A stretch of DNA of 64,000 bases from Bacillus sp. BA3 (lineage in GTDB: Bacteria; Bacillota; Bacilli; Bacillales; DSM-1321), in assembly GCA_002835675.1 (NCBI GenBank), contig PIZR01000001.1, forward strand, positions 846,075-910,074, given 5' to 3'. Each line of letters opens with the position of its first letter. Within the stretch, counting starts at the first letter, position 1. The notes under the pieces were generated by a model. It saw nothing but the letters and a program-made list of their open reading frames with translations. It was not told the origin of the DNA and did no database searches. The position numbers were made by a program, and so were the translations under genes. Below are positions 27,630 to 37,097 of the stretch, piece by piece.

Positions 27630-28457
27630 CTAGTCCACGTAATGTTTTTTATAATCTGGATGGATAGAAAACTTTTTACGTAAATCGGCGAGGTTTTCAC
27701 CAAAACTTTCTTCTAATAGTTCTCTATGCTTCTCCATGATTTCCATCAGATACAAATCATGGATCATAACTTCTGTAATGGGCATCACTAATCCTACATG
27801 CATGGTCCATGCTGCACGGCTATCTTTGCCAAGCGAAACAATGCCTGCTACTACTTCTGAATCATCTCCACTGATAACAAGCCATCGTCCGCCATACTCT
27901 TCTGTAATTGCATAGCCCATATAATGGAGGTAAACATTAGCAAAATCACAGACGATTTCCCCATAGGCAATAATTGTTACATTGACTCCTTTATTTGCTG
28001 CCTGTCTCAGTTCATACTCTAATTCTTCGAATTCGTCTTCCCATATCTCTAAAAGTATTCTTTTTTTAGCGGATAATATACAAGCTTTTACCTTATCGAG
28101 TATTTCATTGCGTCCCATGATATTCCATATATTTTCACGGTCATTTGCAGAACGTTCAAACTCCGCTAATGATTTTTCTGCCCGTTCAAAATTCTCTTCT
28201 GCTTTTATCCGACGGTTTTTTATTAGCTCCTTTGCAGGTACAGGCGTATATTGAGGTGTGTTTCCAGGACTAACCAGAATATCTCCTCTTATTGCAAGAC
28301 TGTCCAGAATTTCATATATTCTTGAACGTGGTACACCGGAGTTTTTTGCGACTGCATAGCCTGTTAATGGCGATTCTTCCAATAAGGTAAGATATGCTTT
28401 CGCTTCATATTCGGTAAAATTTAAATTTTTTAATGTTTCTAAAATGTTTTCTTTCAT
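27630..28457 (-). CDS. TrmB-family transcriptional regulator
   Basis: 275 residues. The N-terminal TrmB winged helix (FTEYEAKAYLTLLEESPLTG, GVPRSRIYEILDSL) is followed by a coiled linker (~80-110) and a C-terminal phospholipase-D-like ligand domain (ILLEIWEDEFEELEYELRQA). TrmB proteins usually sense sugars. It is divergent from a LysE exporter with two matching operators, so it probably controls that exporter. Confidence 0.88.
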   Translation of the reverse strand: MKENILETLKNLNFTEYEAKAYLTLLEESPLTGYAVAKNSGVPRSRIYEILDSLAIRGDILVSPGNTPQYTPVPAKELIKNRRIKAEENFERAEKSLAEFERSANDRENIWNIMGRNEILDKVKACILSAKKRILLEIWEDEFEELEYELRQAANKGVNVTIIAYGEIVCDFANVYLHYMGYAITEEYGGRWLVISGDDSEVVAGIVSLGKDSRAAWTMHVGLVMPITEVMIHDLYLMEIMEKHRELLEESFGENLADLRKKFSIHPDYKKHYVD

Positions 28458-28475
28458 AATCCCTCCAAAACAACC

Positions 28476-28498
28476 TTAGTCGCTACCTTTGTAACTAA
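28476..28498. promoter_or_regulatory. TrmB-type operator, site 1
   Basis: On the minus strand TTAGTTAC-AAAG-GTAGC-GACTAA. It matches site 2 at 28553-28575 in both arms and lies 19 nt before the regulator start, so autoregulation is likely. Confidence 0.65.
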
Positions 28499-28515
28499 TA
28501 TTTTAACAAAATCTG

Positions 28516-28575
28516 TTGACGCTTTCCATTTTCATCTAATATACTTACATAAGTAGTTACTTGAGTAGCAACTAA
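28516..28575 (+). promoter_or_regulatory. lysE-type promoter with operator site 2
   Basis: -35 TTGACG (28516-28521), 18-nt spacer, -10 TATACT (28540-28545). The operator GTAGTTAC-TTGA-GTAGC-AACTAA (28553-28575) sits over the expected start site, consistent with repression. Confidence 0.7.
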
Positions 28576-28597
28576 TAAAAAGTGAGGGAGAAATAGT

Positions 28598-29227
28598 ATG
28601 GATAGCTTACTTACATACATATCAATTGTTGCAATGATGGTTATTATACCAGGAGCAGATACTATGCTCTTAGTGAAAAACACGCTTAGCCATGGTACAA
28701 AAGCGGGACGGTATACGGTTCTCGGAATGGCAACGGGACTTTCTTTTTGGACGCTTATTGCAATTCTTGGACTATCTGTTGTGATTGCAAAGTCTGTGAT
28801 TCTTTTCAGTGCAATCAAATATTTGGGAGCCGCCTATTTAATTTATTTAGGAATAAAAAGTTTTTTTGCTAAAAGCGTCTTTTCTTTAAAGGAAATTCAA
28901 GCACAAGCAAATACACCTGCAAAGCATTCAAATCGGCATAATAAAGATTCCTTTATGCAAGCATTGCTTAATAATATTCTTAATCCAAAGACCGTTTTAG
29001 TTTATATTACAATCATGCCGCAATTTATCAATTTGAACGGAAATGTAAACCAGCAATTGATTATATTAGCTTTCATATTAACCTTACTCGCTGTATTGTG
29101 GTTTCTATTTCTTGTTTATCTAATTGATTATGCAAAAAAATGGATGAACAACTCCAAATTCCAAAAAGCATTCCAAAAATCAACAGGCCTAATATTAATT
29201 GGTTTTGGCATAAAAACAGGAATTTAA
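28598..29227 (+). CDS. LysE/RhtB-family amino acid exporter
   Basis: 209 residues, about six helices, with the family start MVIIPGADTMLLVKNTLSHG and GRYTVLGMATGLSFW, a hydrophilic central loop (~100-125) and NILNPKTVLVYITIMPQF. Exports amino acids or similar metabolites. AGTGAGGGAG precedes ATG 28598. Likely controlled by the divergent TrmB regulator. Confidence 0.9.
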   Translation: MDSLLTYISIVAMMVIIPGADTMLLVKNTLSHGTKAGRYTVLGMATGLSFWTLIAILGLSVVIAKSVILFSAIKYLGAAYLIYLGIKSFFAKSVFSLKEIQAQANTPAKHSNRHNKDSFMQALLNNILNPKTVLVYITIMPQFINLNGNVNQQLIILAFILTLLAVLWFLFLVYLIDYAKKWMNNSKFQKAFQKSTGLILIGFGIKTGI

Positions 29228-29260
29228 TTTCATTTACCAACACATCTTCTTTGATTCTAT

Positions 29261-29288
29261 CCGTTCAGAAAATTGAACGGTTTTTTTT
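29261..29288 (+). terminator. Terminator of the LysE gene
   Basis: CCGTTCA-N6-TGAACGG followed by eight T. Confidence 0.92.
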
Positions 29289-29461
29289 ATAAGTATGTAA
29301 CGTACAGCTAACATACTGTAAACTAACCTGCACCGATAGTTTTAAAGAAAAAGCTTCCTTAAAATCTTCCATCCGTATATATGGCGCTGCAATATTGATC
29401 TGCAAAGACATTTTTCGCCTTACATCATCAATGGAGAATGATCAAGTTCCTAACATAAAAA

Positions 29462-29498
29462 CGTCAGTATTTTCTCATAAGAGAAGAAAATACTGACG
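29462..29498 (-). terminator. Terminator of the glcDF operon
   Basis: CGTCAGTATTTTCT / AGAAAATACTGACG, perfect 14-bp stem, followed on the minus strand by TTTTTA. Confidence 0.9.
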
Positions 29499-29529
29499 AG
29501 TAATCCCTACTATAAGTTTAAGCATCCTT

Positions 29530-30861
29530 TCAATCCAAGCCGCAAGCCTTGGCAAGTATTTCAACAAGGTGCATACTTTTCATTTGGTTCGCCGCTCCCT
29601 CCCTCTGGATGCCAATGCTCATTTGCATTTGACATCCAGGATTAACCGTCACTACGGTTGTTGCTTTCGTTTCTTTTAAGTTCTTCATCTTCTCATCAAG
29701 AATTTTCATGGAATCATCAAAGTGGAGAAGATTGTAAATACCTCCTGATGCACAGCAGCGGTCAAACCCTTCCATTTCCACATAGGAAACCCCTGGTATG
29801 GATTGCAATAATAAACGAGGTTCCTTTTGGACCTTTTGAACATTGCGTAAATGACATGAATCTTGATAAGATACGATGCCTTGCCATTCTTCAGTAAAGG
29901 GAAGCGGCCCCAATTGATGAAGAACTTGACTGATATCTTTTGATTTTTCCGAAAAAACCCTTGCCGCCCCAGCCCATTCGCGATCATCTGACAATAGATG
30001 TCCATATTCAAGAAGAGAGGCGCCGCAGCCTCCTGCGTTATTTACAATGACATCCGCATCTGTTTTCATGAAGGCCTGGATATTCCTCTTTGCCAACGCT
30101 TTCGCTTGTTTTATTTCACCTTGATGGGAATGCAGGGCTCCGCAGCAATTCTGATTTTCAGGGAGAATGACCTCACAACCCGCTAAGGTGAGCAACTCAA
30201 TGGTAAGGCGGTTTATTCGTGACATCATGGAATCCATGATACACCCAGTAAAAAAAGCCACCTTTAATTTCGTTTCCCCTTTTGCTGGCATTATCATACC
30301 TGTCCGGATTCGTTTGGAGGACGGCTCGATGGCTGGTAGTGCTTGTTCTAAATGTGCAAGGGCAGGGGAAACCTTTTGCAATACATTTGTTGAACGGATA
30401 AGCTTGGATAAGCCTGTTTTTTGATAGAGATGTACTGCACTTCCAATCCTATTCATTCGTTTTGGATATGGAAAAAGATGAACCAATGCCATTTTTTTGA
30501 TCTTGGTCATATTATTTTTTTGGTTTGCTGATGGGGAGTTTTCAATGGCTTCTTTTGCCGCTTCCAGTATATGTCCGTATGGCACTCCGACAGGACATGC
30601 TGTTTCACAAGCACGACAGCCCAAGCATAGGTCGATCGGTTCAGCTAAATCTTTTTGGAAATCTATTTTTCCTTCGGCTGCCATTTTCACTAGATTGATT
30701 CGACCGCGTGGAGAGGCGGATTCTACACCCATTGATTCATATGTAGGACATGCTGGTAAACAGTAACCGCATTTTACGCATTGGTTTGTCCAATCATAGG
30801 CATTAGAATATAAATTTTGGAGCGCTGCATTTGTCTCGTTCGCTTTGACAGGTAGATTCAT
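29530..30861 (-). CDS. glcF: Glycolate oxidase iron-sulfur subunit, GlcF-like
   Basis: 443 residues. Two 4Fe-4S ferredoxin motifs (CVKCGYCLPACP about 34-45, CLGCRACETACPVG about 84-97) and two CCG domains (NCCGALHSHQGE, RCCASGGIYNLL). It passes electrons from the flavoprotein subunit to the respiratory chain. It overlaps the GlcD-like gene by 4 nt (ATGA), so the two are translationally coupled. The substrate could be glycolate, D-lactate or another 2-hydroxy acid. Confidence 0.92.
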   Translation of the reverse strand: MNLPVKANETNAALQNLYSNAYDWTNQCVKCGYCLPACPTYESMGVESASPRGRINLVKMAAEGKIDFQKDLAEPIDLCLGCRACETACPVGVPYGHILEAAKEAIENSPSANQKNNMTKIKKMALVHLFPYPKRMNRIGSAVHLYQKTGLSKLIRSTNVLQKVSPALAHLEQALPAIEPSSKRIRTGMIMPAKGETKLKVAFFTGCIMDSMMSRINRLTIELLTLAGCEVILPENQNCCGALHSHQGEIKQAKALAKRNIQAFMKTDADVIVNNAGGCGASLLEYGHLLSDDREWAGAARVFSEKSKDISQVLHQLGPLPFTEEWQGIVSYQDSCHLRNVQKVQKEPRLLLQSIPGVSYVEMEGFDRCCASGGIYNLLHFDDSMKILDEKMKNLKETKATTVVTVNPGCQMQMSIGIQREGAANQMKSMHLVEILAKACGLD

Positions 30862-32273
30862 GTAACCAACACGACCCTTGTCTGGCCTTTATCAGGAAAA
30901 ATCTTACCTGGATTCAAGATATTATTGGGATCCCATGCTTCTTTTATTTTTTTCATCATATTCACCCCTGTTATTCCTAATTCCATTTCCATATATGGTG
31001 ACTTTAAAGTACCGATGCCATGTTCCCCGGAAAGGGTTCCGCCTAGTTCGATTGCTGCTTCAAAAATTTCACTGACTGCAAGCTCCACTTTTTTCATTTC
31101 CGTAATATTTCGTTTATCAGTAATGATGTTAGGATGTAAATTGCCATCCCCTGCATGGCCGAATACAACCAAGTTCAACCCGTATTTCTCCCGGATCTTG
31201 TTTAATCTCTCCATCATCGCCGGTATTTGACTGCGTGGAACGGTCGCGTCTTCAGAAATTTTTGTAGGACCCATTTGTGTAATGGCCGGGGAGACCAATT
31301 TACGCGCACTCCAAATCGTTTGTCGTTCCTCCTCTGTTTCCGCTATCTTGACATAGGAAGCACCTTCCGCCCTGCATATATTGGCGCATTTATTGATTTC
31401 TTCCTCAATCGCCAATGGGTGACCATCTATTTCTATGATCAAAATGGCTTCTGCCTGAAGAGGCAAACCGGAAGGCCGATAGCTTTCAACTGCACGGATG
31501 CAAGCATTATCCATCAATTCCAGTGCAGATGGTAGAATTCCTGACGATAAAATGCTGGTAATGGCATGGCCAGAGTCTATCAAATGATTGAAATGGGCGA
31601 CAAATGTTTGTTTAGATTGAGGTTTTGGTATTAAGCGGATGATTGCCTCAGTAACGATGCCCAAAGTACCTTCCGATCCCACGATCAATCGGGTCAAATC
31701 ATACCCTGTTACATTTTTTACGGTCTTTCCGCCAGTACGAATGATTTCTCCCGTCGGGGTTACCACCTCCAGGCCTATCACATATTCTTTTGTCGTTCCG
31801 TATTTCAATCCCTTTGGCCCGCTGGAGTTTTCTAATAGATTCCCGCCTATAGTGGCTACATTGGAGCTGCTTGGATCCGGCGGATAGAACAAGCCGGCTT
31901 CTTCAGCCTTTTTATGAATATTTGCCGTAATTACACCTGGAGAGACAATGGCAAGCATATTTTCCCGATCAATGATCAATTTATCACGTAAAAGGGTCAT
32001 ATCAAGAACCATCCCCCCTTTAACAGGTAAAGGGCCGCCACTTAGCGAAGTTCCAGATCCTCTAGGGTAAACAGGTATTTTGTGAGTATTAGCCAATTTA
32101 ACCACTTTACTGATTTCCTCCGCATTTTTTGGCTGTATAACGATTTCAGGTAAATATTCCCCAAAAGAAGCGTCATAGCTATAACAATACCTTTCTGCCA
32201 AATCAAGGAACATTCTGTCACCTGGTATTACCTGACTAAGATCGTCCAAGGCTTCTTTCTCCATGCTTTTCAC
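30858..32273 (-). CDS. glcD: Glycolate oxidase FAD subunit, GlcD-like
   Basis: 471 residues: PCMH FAD domain (YPRGSGTSLSGGPLPVKGGM, DPSSSNVATIGGNLLENSSG) and FAD-oxidase C domain (VFGHAGDGNLHPNI with metal-binding His, GTLSGEHGIGTLKSPYM). Works with the GlcF-like protein just downstream. A second GlcD paralogue at 17003-18391 has no GlcF. Upstream, divergent, lies a racemase-family gene that may share its control. Confidence 0.92.
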   Translation of the reverse strand: MKSMEKEALDDLSQVIPGDRMFLDLAERYCYSYDASFGEYLPEIVIQPKNAEEISKVVKLANTHKIPVYPRGSGTSLSGGPLPVKGGMVLDMTLLRDKLIIDRENMLAIVSPGVITANIHKKAEEAGLFYPPDPSSSNVATIGGNLLENSSGPKGLKYGTTKEYVIGLEVVTPTGEIIRTGGKTVKNVTGYDLTRLIVGSEGTLGIVTEAIIRLIPKPQSKQTFVAHFNHLIDSGHAITSILSSGILPSALELMDNACIRAVESYRPSGLPLQAEAILIIEIDGHPLAIEEEINKCANICRAEGASYVKIAETEEERQTIWSARKLVSPAITQMGPTKISEDATVPRSQIPAMMERLNKIREKYGLNLVVFGHAGDGNLHPNIITDKRNITEMKKVELAVSEIFEAAIELGGTLSGEHGIGTLKSPYMEMELGITGVNMMKKIKEAWDPNNILNPGKIFPDKGQTRVVLVT

Positions 32274-32378
32274 TTCCTTTCTTATTAATAGTAAGTTGGA
32301 AAAGAACTATTTGTATGTAATATAATGGAATTTTATGATCCTGCTAGATATAATGATAAAAAAAAGGAGGTTATTTTT

Positions 32379-33020
32379 TTGAAAATTGCATTGATTCACG
32401 CAACCACTACTGCACTAAAACCAATTGAAGTGGCCTTTCGGACAGTTGCTCCGAACATTGAACTCCTTCATTTCATGGACACGGGTCTTCTCCCCTTGAT
32501 GGAAAAGAGCGGCAAGTTAACTCCGGAAATCACCCGCCGCTTTTCTTCATTAGTGAATATAGCCTATGGGTCTGACGTTTCATGCATCCAACTTACTTGC
32601 TCCGCCTTTAATGACATCACTGCAATTTTACAACCTCTATATCCTGTAAAGTTATTTCGTTCAGATGAAGCCATGCTTGATGAAGCACTTCGCTACACTA
32701 GCATCGGCCTGGTTTCAACCGTAAAAGAAACACCGATCGCCCTTCAAAATTACTTATTAAATAAGAATCCGGACTGTATGATCGAGTCATTGGTCGATCC
32801 AGGGATCATCCATTTATTATCACAAGGAAAAAGAAAGGAACATGACGATCGGGTTAAAAAGATGGTGGAACAATTGGATGGAAAGACAGAAGTGATTTTG
32901 CTTTCACAATATAGTATGGAACATATTGCAAAGCAGGTTAATCCTTCTGTCCCTGTCCTAACGGCACCTCTATTGGCTGCCAAAAGGTGTTTCGATCATT
33001 TGAATGGAACGTACAGTTGA
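32379..33020 (+). CDS. Aspartate/glutamate racemase-superfamily protein, atypical
   Basis: About 213 residues. Two Rossmann-like lobes as in the Asp/Glu/hydantoin racemase and arylmalonate decarboxylase superfamily (MKIALIHATTTALKPIEVAF; VSCIQLTCSAFNDI with the first catalytic Cys). At the second position, where racemases have a Cys, this protein reads VILLSQYSMEHIA, so only one catalytic Cys seems present. Start TTG 32379, with AAGGAGG 8 nt upstream. The role may be decarboxylation, isomerisation or a C-N lyase step rather than racemisation; unproven. Confidence 0.75.
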   Translation: MKIALIHATTTALKPIEVAFRTVAPNIELLHFMDTGLLPLMEKSGKLTPEITRRFSSLVNIAYGSDVSCIQLTCSAFNDITAILQPLYPVKLFRSDEAMLDEALRYTSIGLVSTVKETPIALQNYLLNKNPDCMIESLVDPGIIHLLSQGKRKEHDDRVKKMVEQLDGKTEVILLSQYSMEHIAKQVNPSVPVLTAPLLAAKRCFDHLNGTYS

Positions 33021-33084
33021 GTTTTCTTCGAAAAAAATCAGAGCTTAGCAAGCATGATCGTTTGTCACATCTTATATATCGTTT

Positions 33085-33894
33085 TTAACCGTTTGTATGA
33101 TGGGAACCGCCAAAAACTTTCCCGACACCTTGAATTTTTTCAAGTATTACGATTAGAAGGACTGATATGAAAATAACCACGCTTGACACGGATGCAACGA
33201 TTGGATTGTAGGCATCCTGCATTTGCGAGAAAATCTCGATCGGCAGCGTTCTCATTTCCGGTGATACCATAAAGAGAGAGACCGTTACATTATCAAATGA
33301 TGTCAAAAATGCGAATAATCCCCCTGAGATGGCCGCGGATCCAATTAGCGGCAGAGTCACTTTCATGAATACTGTTAATGGATTCGCTCCTAGAATGGCA
33401 GCAGCCCGTTCGAGATTGTAATCAAATCCACTTAAACCGGTTAGGACGAGCCGCATAACATAAGGTATGCAAATGACGATATGGGCAATTAAAAATCCCG
33501 TAGACGTACCGGCAAGCATCATTGGTGTAAAGTACATTAAAAGTGCAATCCCTAAGACTAATTGCGGCACACTTAATGGTGAAGTTAATAGGGCCGTAAT
33601 ATACGATTTTCCAGGTATATCATACTTTGCGATGCCAAGGGCACCCAAAGTTCCGAATATGACGGAGAAAAGGGCAGCTAATGCTGCGAACTTCGCACTG
33701 TTCAAAAATGCTTCCAAAAATTCAGGACGCTCCAAAATCTTGGCATACCATTGAAGTGAGAAGCCTTCAGCCGGAAAACTTGGATAATTGGCACTTGTAA
33801 AAGAAGCGGGAATAACGACAATGAGCGGTATCAAGATATAGATAATGGCCAACACGGCAACAGCAATCCGCAGGCCGCCAAACGTTTTCATCAT
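33085..33894 (-). CDS. ABC transporter permease, PotC/YdcV-like
   Basis: 269 residues, six helices, with the inner-membrane EAA loop (YNLERAAAILGANPLTVFMKVTLP, cited in two parts: ERAAAILGANP and VFMKVTLPLI). Belongs to the spermidine/putrescine-type class. Overlaps the upstream permease by 4 nt. Last gene of the importer operon. Confidence 0.9.
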   Translation of the reverse strand: MMKTFGGLRIAVAVLAIIYILIPLIVVIPASFTSANYPSFPAEGFSLQWYAKILERPEFLEAFLNSAKFAALAALFSVIFGTLGALGIAKYDIPGKSYITALLTSPLSVPQLVLGIALLMYFTPMMLAGTSTGFLIAHIVICIPYVMRLVLTGLSGFDYNLERAAAILGANPLTVFMKVTLPLIGSAAISGGLFAFLTSFDNVTVSLFMVSPEMRTLPIEIFSQMQDAYNPIVASVSSVVIFISVLLIVILEKIQGVGKVFGGSHHTNG

Positions 33895-34835
33895 CGGAAT
33901 ACCTCCTTGAATTTCCCTTTTTCAAACGCTCTGGTAAATACGGCTACTGATATGACAGTGGTTGCTAATAGAATATAAGAAAGTGCAGATCCGAAAGTCC
34001 AATGCAGCAGGTTATTTATTTGATCATAGATGACAACAGGCATCACTGGCACATTGGCTCCCCCCATCAGTGCAGGGGTTACATAAGCACTCATTGACAA
34101 ACTGAATACGAGAATGCAGCCAGATACGATACCAGGGATACTTAGCGGCAATGTAATCGAAAAGAACCTTCTGAATGGGCTTGCCCCAAGTATGGCTCCT
34201 GCCTTATCGAGAGAAGGATCGATATTATAAAGACTCGCAACGATGGATAAGATCATGAAAGGAAGATATGCATTGGAAAGCCCGATCACAACTCCGATTT
34301 CCGAAAACAATAGTTTCAATGGTGCATCTATTATGCCAAGGGCCATCAAGGTTTGATTAATCGTTCCGTTAGGCAATAGCAGGAGGTACCAGCCAAAATT
34401 ACGGACAACAATACTTACCAAGAGCGGTGACACGATCAAGAGAGTGATATACCCTCTGACCCGCGCTGAACTTTTGGCCATCGTCAAGGCTACCGGATAT
34501 CCAAGAAATAAAGCAACCAAGACCGAATATAAACTGATTTTCACTGTCAGCCATAAAGAAGATAAGTAATAGCTATCGGAAAATAATTGTGTATAGTTTT
34601 TCAGGCTATAAACTGCCTCCGCTCCTCCCAGATTATCTGTGGATATGAAGCTTAAATATAAAATGTATAACATCGGGATGACAAAGAAACCGAATATGAA
34701 AAGTAGAATAGGCGTTAAAAGGAGTAATCCTGGCACCCATACTTTCCTTTTCTTGATTTTAGGTTTCTTTTGCGGCTCAATAGGATTCATATCCTTTTCT
34801 ATTTCTTGACTAGCATAACTTCTGATGGGCTCCAT
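33891..34835 (-). CDS. ABC transporter permease, PotB-like
   Basis: 314 residues. A ~35-residue basic cytoplasmic N-terminus, then six helices and an EAA loop (SLDKAGAILGASPFRRFFSI). The start at ATG 34835 overlaps the ATPase gene by 37 nt, yet GAGGTG 8 nt upstream supports it; the alternative at 34790 has a poorly placed ribosome site. Pairs with the next permease. Confidence 0.88.
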   Translation of the reverse strand: MEPIRSYASQEIEKDMNPIEPQKKPKIKKRKVWVPGLLLLTPILLFIFGFFVIPMLYILYLSFISTDNLGGAEAVYSLKNYTQLFSDSYYLSSLWLTVKISLYSVLVALFLGYPVALTMAKSSARVRGYITLLIVSPLLVSIVVRNFGWYLLLLPNGTINQTLMALGIIDAPLKLLFSEIGVVIGLSNAYLPFMILSIVASLYNIDPSLDKAGAILGASPFRRFFSITLPLSIPGIVSGCILVFSLSMSAYVTPALMGGANVPVMPVVIYDQINNLLHWTFGSALSYILLATTVISVAVFTRAFEKGKFKEVFR

Positions 34836-35959
34836 CCAATCAACACCTCACTTCCATTTTGCCATGATGAATCGAAAGCGGAAGTCAATACTTGAATACT
34901 TTTCCCCTGTAATAGAACATTGATTTCCCATGAGGTACCAAGATAATTAATTTGGCTGATCTTAGCACGGTGGAAATCCAAAGGAGATGTAGTTTTTTCA
35001 TCAAGAGAAACAATTTGCAGTTTTTCTGGTCTAATATAAAGCTTCACCTCATCCCCGGTTTTCAAATCACTATCATTTCCCATGATGTTATTTGCATCAA
35101 CATGAGTGATATCAGGCCCTATCTTGACTGAAACTTTCCGCTTATCCACAGCAGACACATTCCCTTCAAAACAATTCGATTTCCCGATGAATTGAAAGAC
35201 GAATTCTGTCTTAGGATGATTGTAAATCTCAGTCGGTGTACTGATTTGTTCAATTTTCCCTGCATTCATGACCACGACCCGATCAGACATGGAAAGAGCT
35301 TCTTCTTGATCATGAGTCACAAAAATGGTCGTTACGCCAATTTCCTTTTGTAAACGCTTTATCTCGGCCCTGAGTTCATGGCGCAGCTTTGCATCAAGGT
35401 TTGAAAGCGGTTCGTCAAGCAAAAGGAGCTCTGGTTCAACTACAAGTGCCCTGGAAATCGCAACACGCTGACGCTGCCCTCCAGATAATTCCCGTGGATA
35501 ACGATTTTCCAATCCTGACATTTTCACTAATTCAAGCGCTTTACTTATTTTCTTTTTTTGCTCAGCTTTACCGACCTTGCGCAGCTTCAAGCCAAAACTA
35601 AGATTTTCATAGACAGTCATATGAGGAAAAAGCGAATAAGTTTGAAAAACCATACCTAAATCTCGCTTATAAGGTGGAACCTTCGTAACATTATTGCCCT
35701 TAATATGAACCTCGCCCCGATCTGCATCGAGGAACCCTGCAATGAGGTTCAAGGTTGTTGACTTTCCGCACCCGGAAGGCCCAAGAAGAGTGAGTAACTC
35801 TCCTTGTTTCACCTCCAGGTCAATGCCATTGAGGACAACATTCGCTCCAAATTGTTTAAACGCGCCTTTTATCTCTACATCATTTTTATTTGAACCGAAC
35901 CCCTGAACTGCCTCCAGGTGCTGCCTATTAATTTCCAGATCTTTTTTTAATACTTCCAT
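34799..35959 (-). CDS. ABC transporter ATPase, PotA/CysA-like
   Basis: 386 residues. Walker A LGPSGCGKSTT, Q-loop FQTYSLFPHM, signature LSGGQRQRVAISRAL, Walker B LLLLDEPLSNLDAKLR and an H-loop (VTHDQEEALSM), then a C-terminal TOBE regulatory domain (about 280-385). Energises import by the two permeases. The ~30-residue N-terminal extension before the usual start is unusual but in frame and has a ribosome site. Confidence 0.92.
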   Translation of the reverse strand: MEVLKKDLEINRQHLEAVQGFGSNKNDVEIKGAFKQFGANVVLNGIDLEVKQGELLTLLGPSGCGKSTTLNLIAGFLDADRGEVHIKGNNVTKVPPYKRDLGMVFQTYSLFPHMTVYENLSFGLKLRKVGKAEQKKKISKALELVKMSGLENRYPRELSGGQRQRVAISRALVVEPELLLLDEPLSNLDAKLRHELRAEIKRLQKEIGVTTIFVTHDQEEALSMSDRVVVMNAGKIEQISTPTEIYNHPKTEFVFQFIGKSNCFEGNVSAVDKRKVSVKIGPDITHVDANNIMGNDSDLKTGDEVKLYIRPEKLQIVSLDEKTTSPLDFHRAKISQINYLGTSWEINVLLQGKSIQVLTSAFDSSWQNGSEVLIGWSPSEVMLVKK

Positions 35960-35977
35960 GTGATCAACACGCTCCTT

Positions 35978-37078
35978 TTATTTGAGTTTTTTCCCTAATT
36001 CAGGAGTAACCTCTTTCGCCCATCTGTCTGACACCTCGGCACGGATTTCGGCAAATTTGGCGAAATCAGGTTTGAATGTTTTATCACTTGCTTCAAGACC
36101 GATTGACTCTTCATATTTCTCTGGGATTTTCATGCCTTCTACCGTCGGATAAAATCCTTTTTCGGAAATTAATGCTTGAGCTTCTTCACTAATTACATAG
36201 TTGATGAATTCAAGGGCTTCTTTGCTATTAGGTGTATTTTTCACTAGACCTGCGCTGAAGGCTTGAAGCGGCACGCCTTCTTTAGGCACGGCCATCTTAA
36301 TCGGAATGCCTGAAACGGCTAGTTCACCTATGGAATAACTTCCCATGACCGTTACGTCAGCAGCTCCTTGTTGGATTGCTGGCATCATTTGCGTTGAGTT
36401 TTTATAAAATGTATTGGAATACGCTGCAAGATCTTTAGCCTTTTCTAGACCTGGCTCCATATCTTCCGTACTGCCGCCGTTTGATATCGCCAGACCATTA
36501 AGGGTATTGAAGCCCCAATCATTCGTAATATCTGAAAATGCCGTTTTACCCTCGTACTCAGGAGAGACAAGATCATTCCAGGATTCAATTGATTTTAACC
36601 CTTTCTTTTTGAAGGTTTCCGTATTATAAGCTGGTGCAATGACTAAACCGAATGCTGGCGCGGCCGCCTTTTCAACCGGAATGAAACGCGGGTCCACCGA
36701 TTTCATATTGGGAACATTGGACTCATCAATTGGTACGATCAGTTCCTTCTCCTGAGCGCGAATTACATCAACCGGTACAAAAAGGGCAACATCTATTTGC
36801 GGAGCGTTTTTCTGTAATTCCACTTTGGATAGGATTTCACCTGATAAACCGGAAATATAATTAACAGTGATTCCCGTTTCTTCTTTGAACTTTGGTGCAA
36901 TCACATCTCGGATGGCACTTTCAATGACACCGCCATTACCGGCTATCGTAATTTTCTTCTCTCCTTTTTCCCCTGCACTTGTTTGTACGGATTCCCCCGG
37001 TTTTTGAGGAGTGGGGTTACCACAACCCGCAAGAGCGATCAATACTATTATCGATAATAGACTCATCAGTTTTTTCAT
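35978..37078 (-). CDS. Extracellular solute-binding lipoprotein of the Pot-type ABC importer
   Basis: About 366 residues. Lipoprotein signal MKKLMSLLSIIVLIALAGCG (lipobox L-A-G-C), a Ser/Lys-rich linker, then a two-lobed family-1 binding domain (ITIAGNGGVIESAIRDVIAP; FGLVIAPAYNTETFKKKGLK). Such proteins bind polyamines, iron or aminoethylphosphonate. Start ATG 37078, 9 nt after GGGAGG. It lies 19 nt after the TAXI lipoprotein gene, in the same transcript. Confidence 0.9.
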   Translation of the reverse strand: MKKLMSLLSIIVLIALAGCGNPTPQKPGESVQTSAGEKGEKKITIAGNGGVIESAIRDVIAPKFKEETGITVNYISGLSGEILSKVELQKNAPQIDVALFVPVDVIRAQEKELIVPIDESNVPNMKSVDPRFIPVEKAAAPAFGLVIAPAYNTETFKKKGLKSIESWNDLVSPEYEGKTAFSDITNDWGFNTLNGLAISNGGSTEDMEPGLEKAKDLAAYSNTFYKNSTQMMPAIQQGAADVTVMGSYSIGELAVSGIPIKMAVPKEGVPLQAFSAGLVKNTPNSKEALEFINYVISEEAQALISEKGFYPTVEGMKIPEKYEESIGLEASDKTFKPDFAKFAEIRAEVSDRWAKEVTPELGKKLK

Positions 37079-37097
37079 TGTCATTGCCTCCCGTTTT

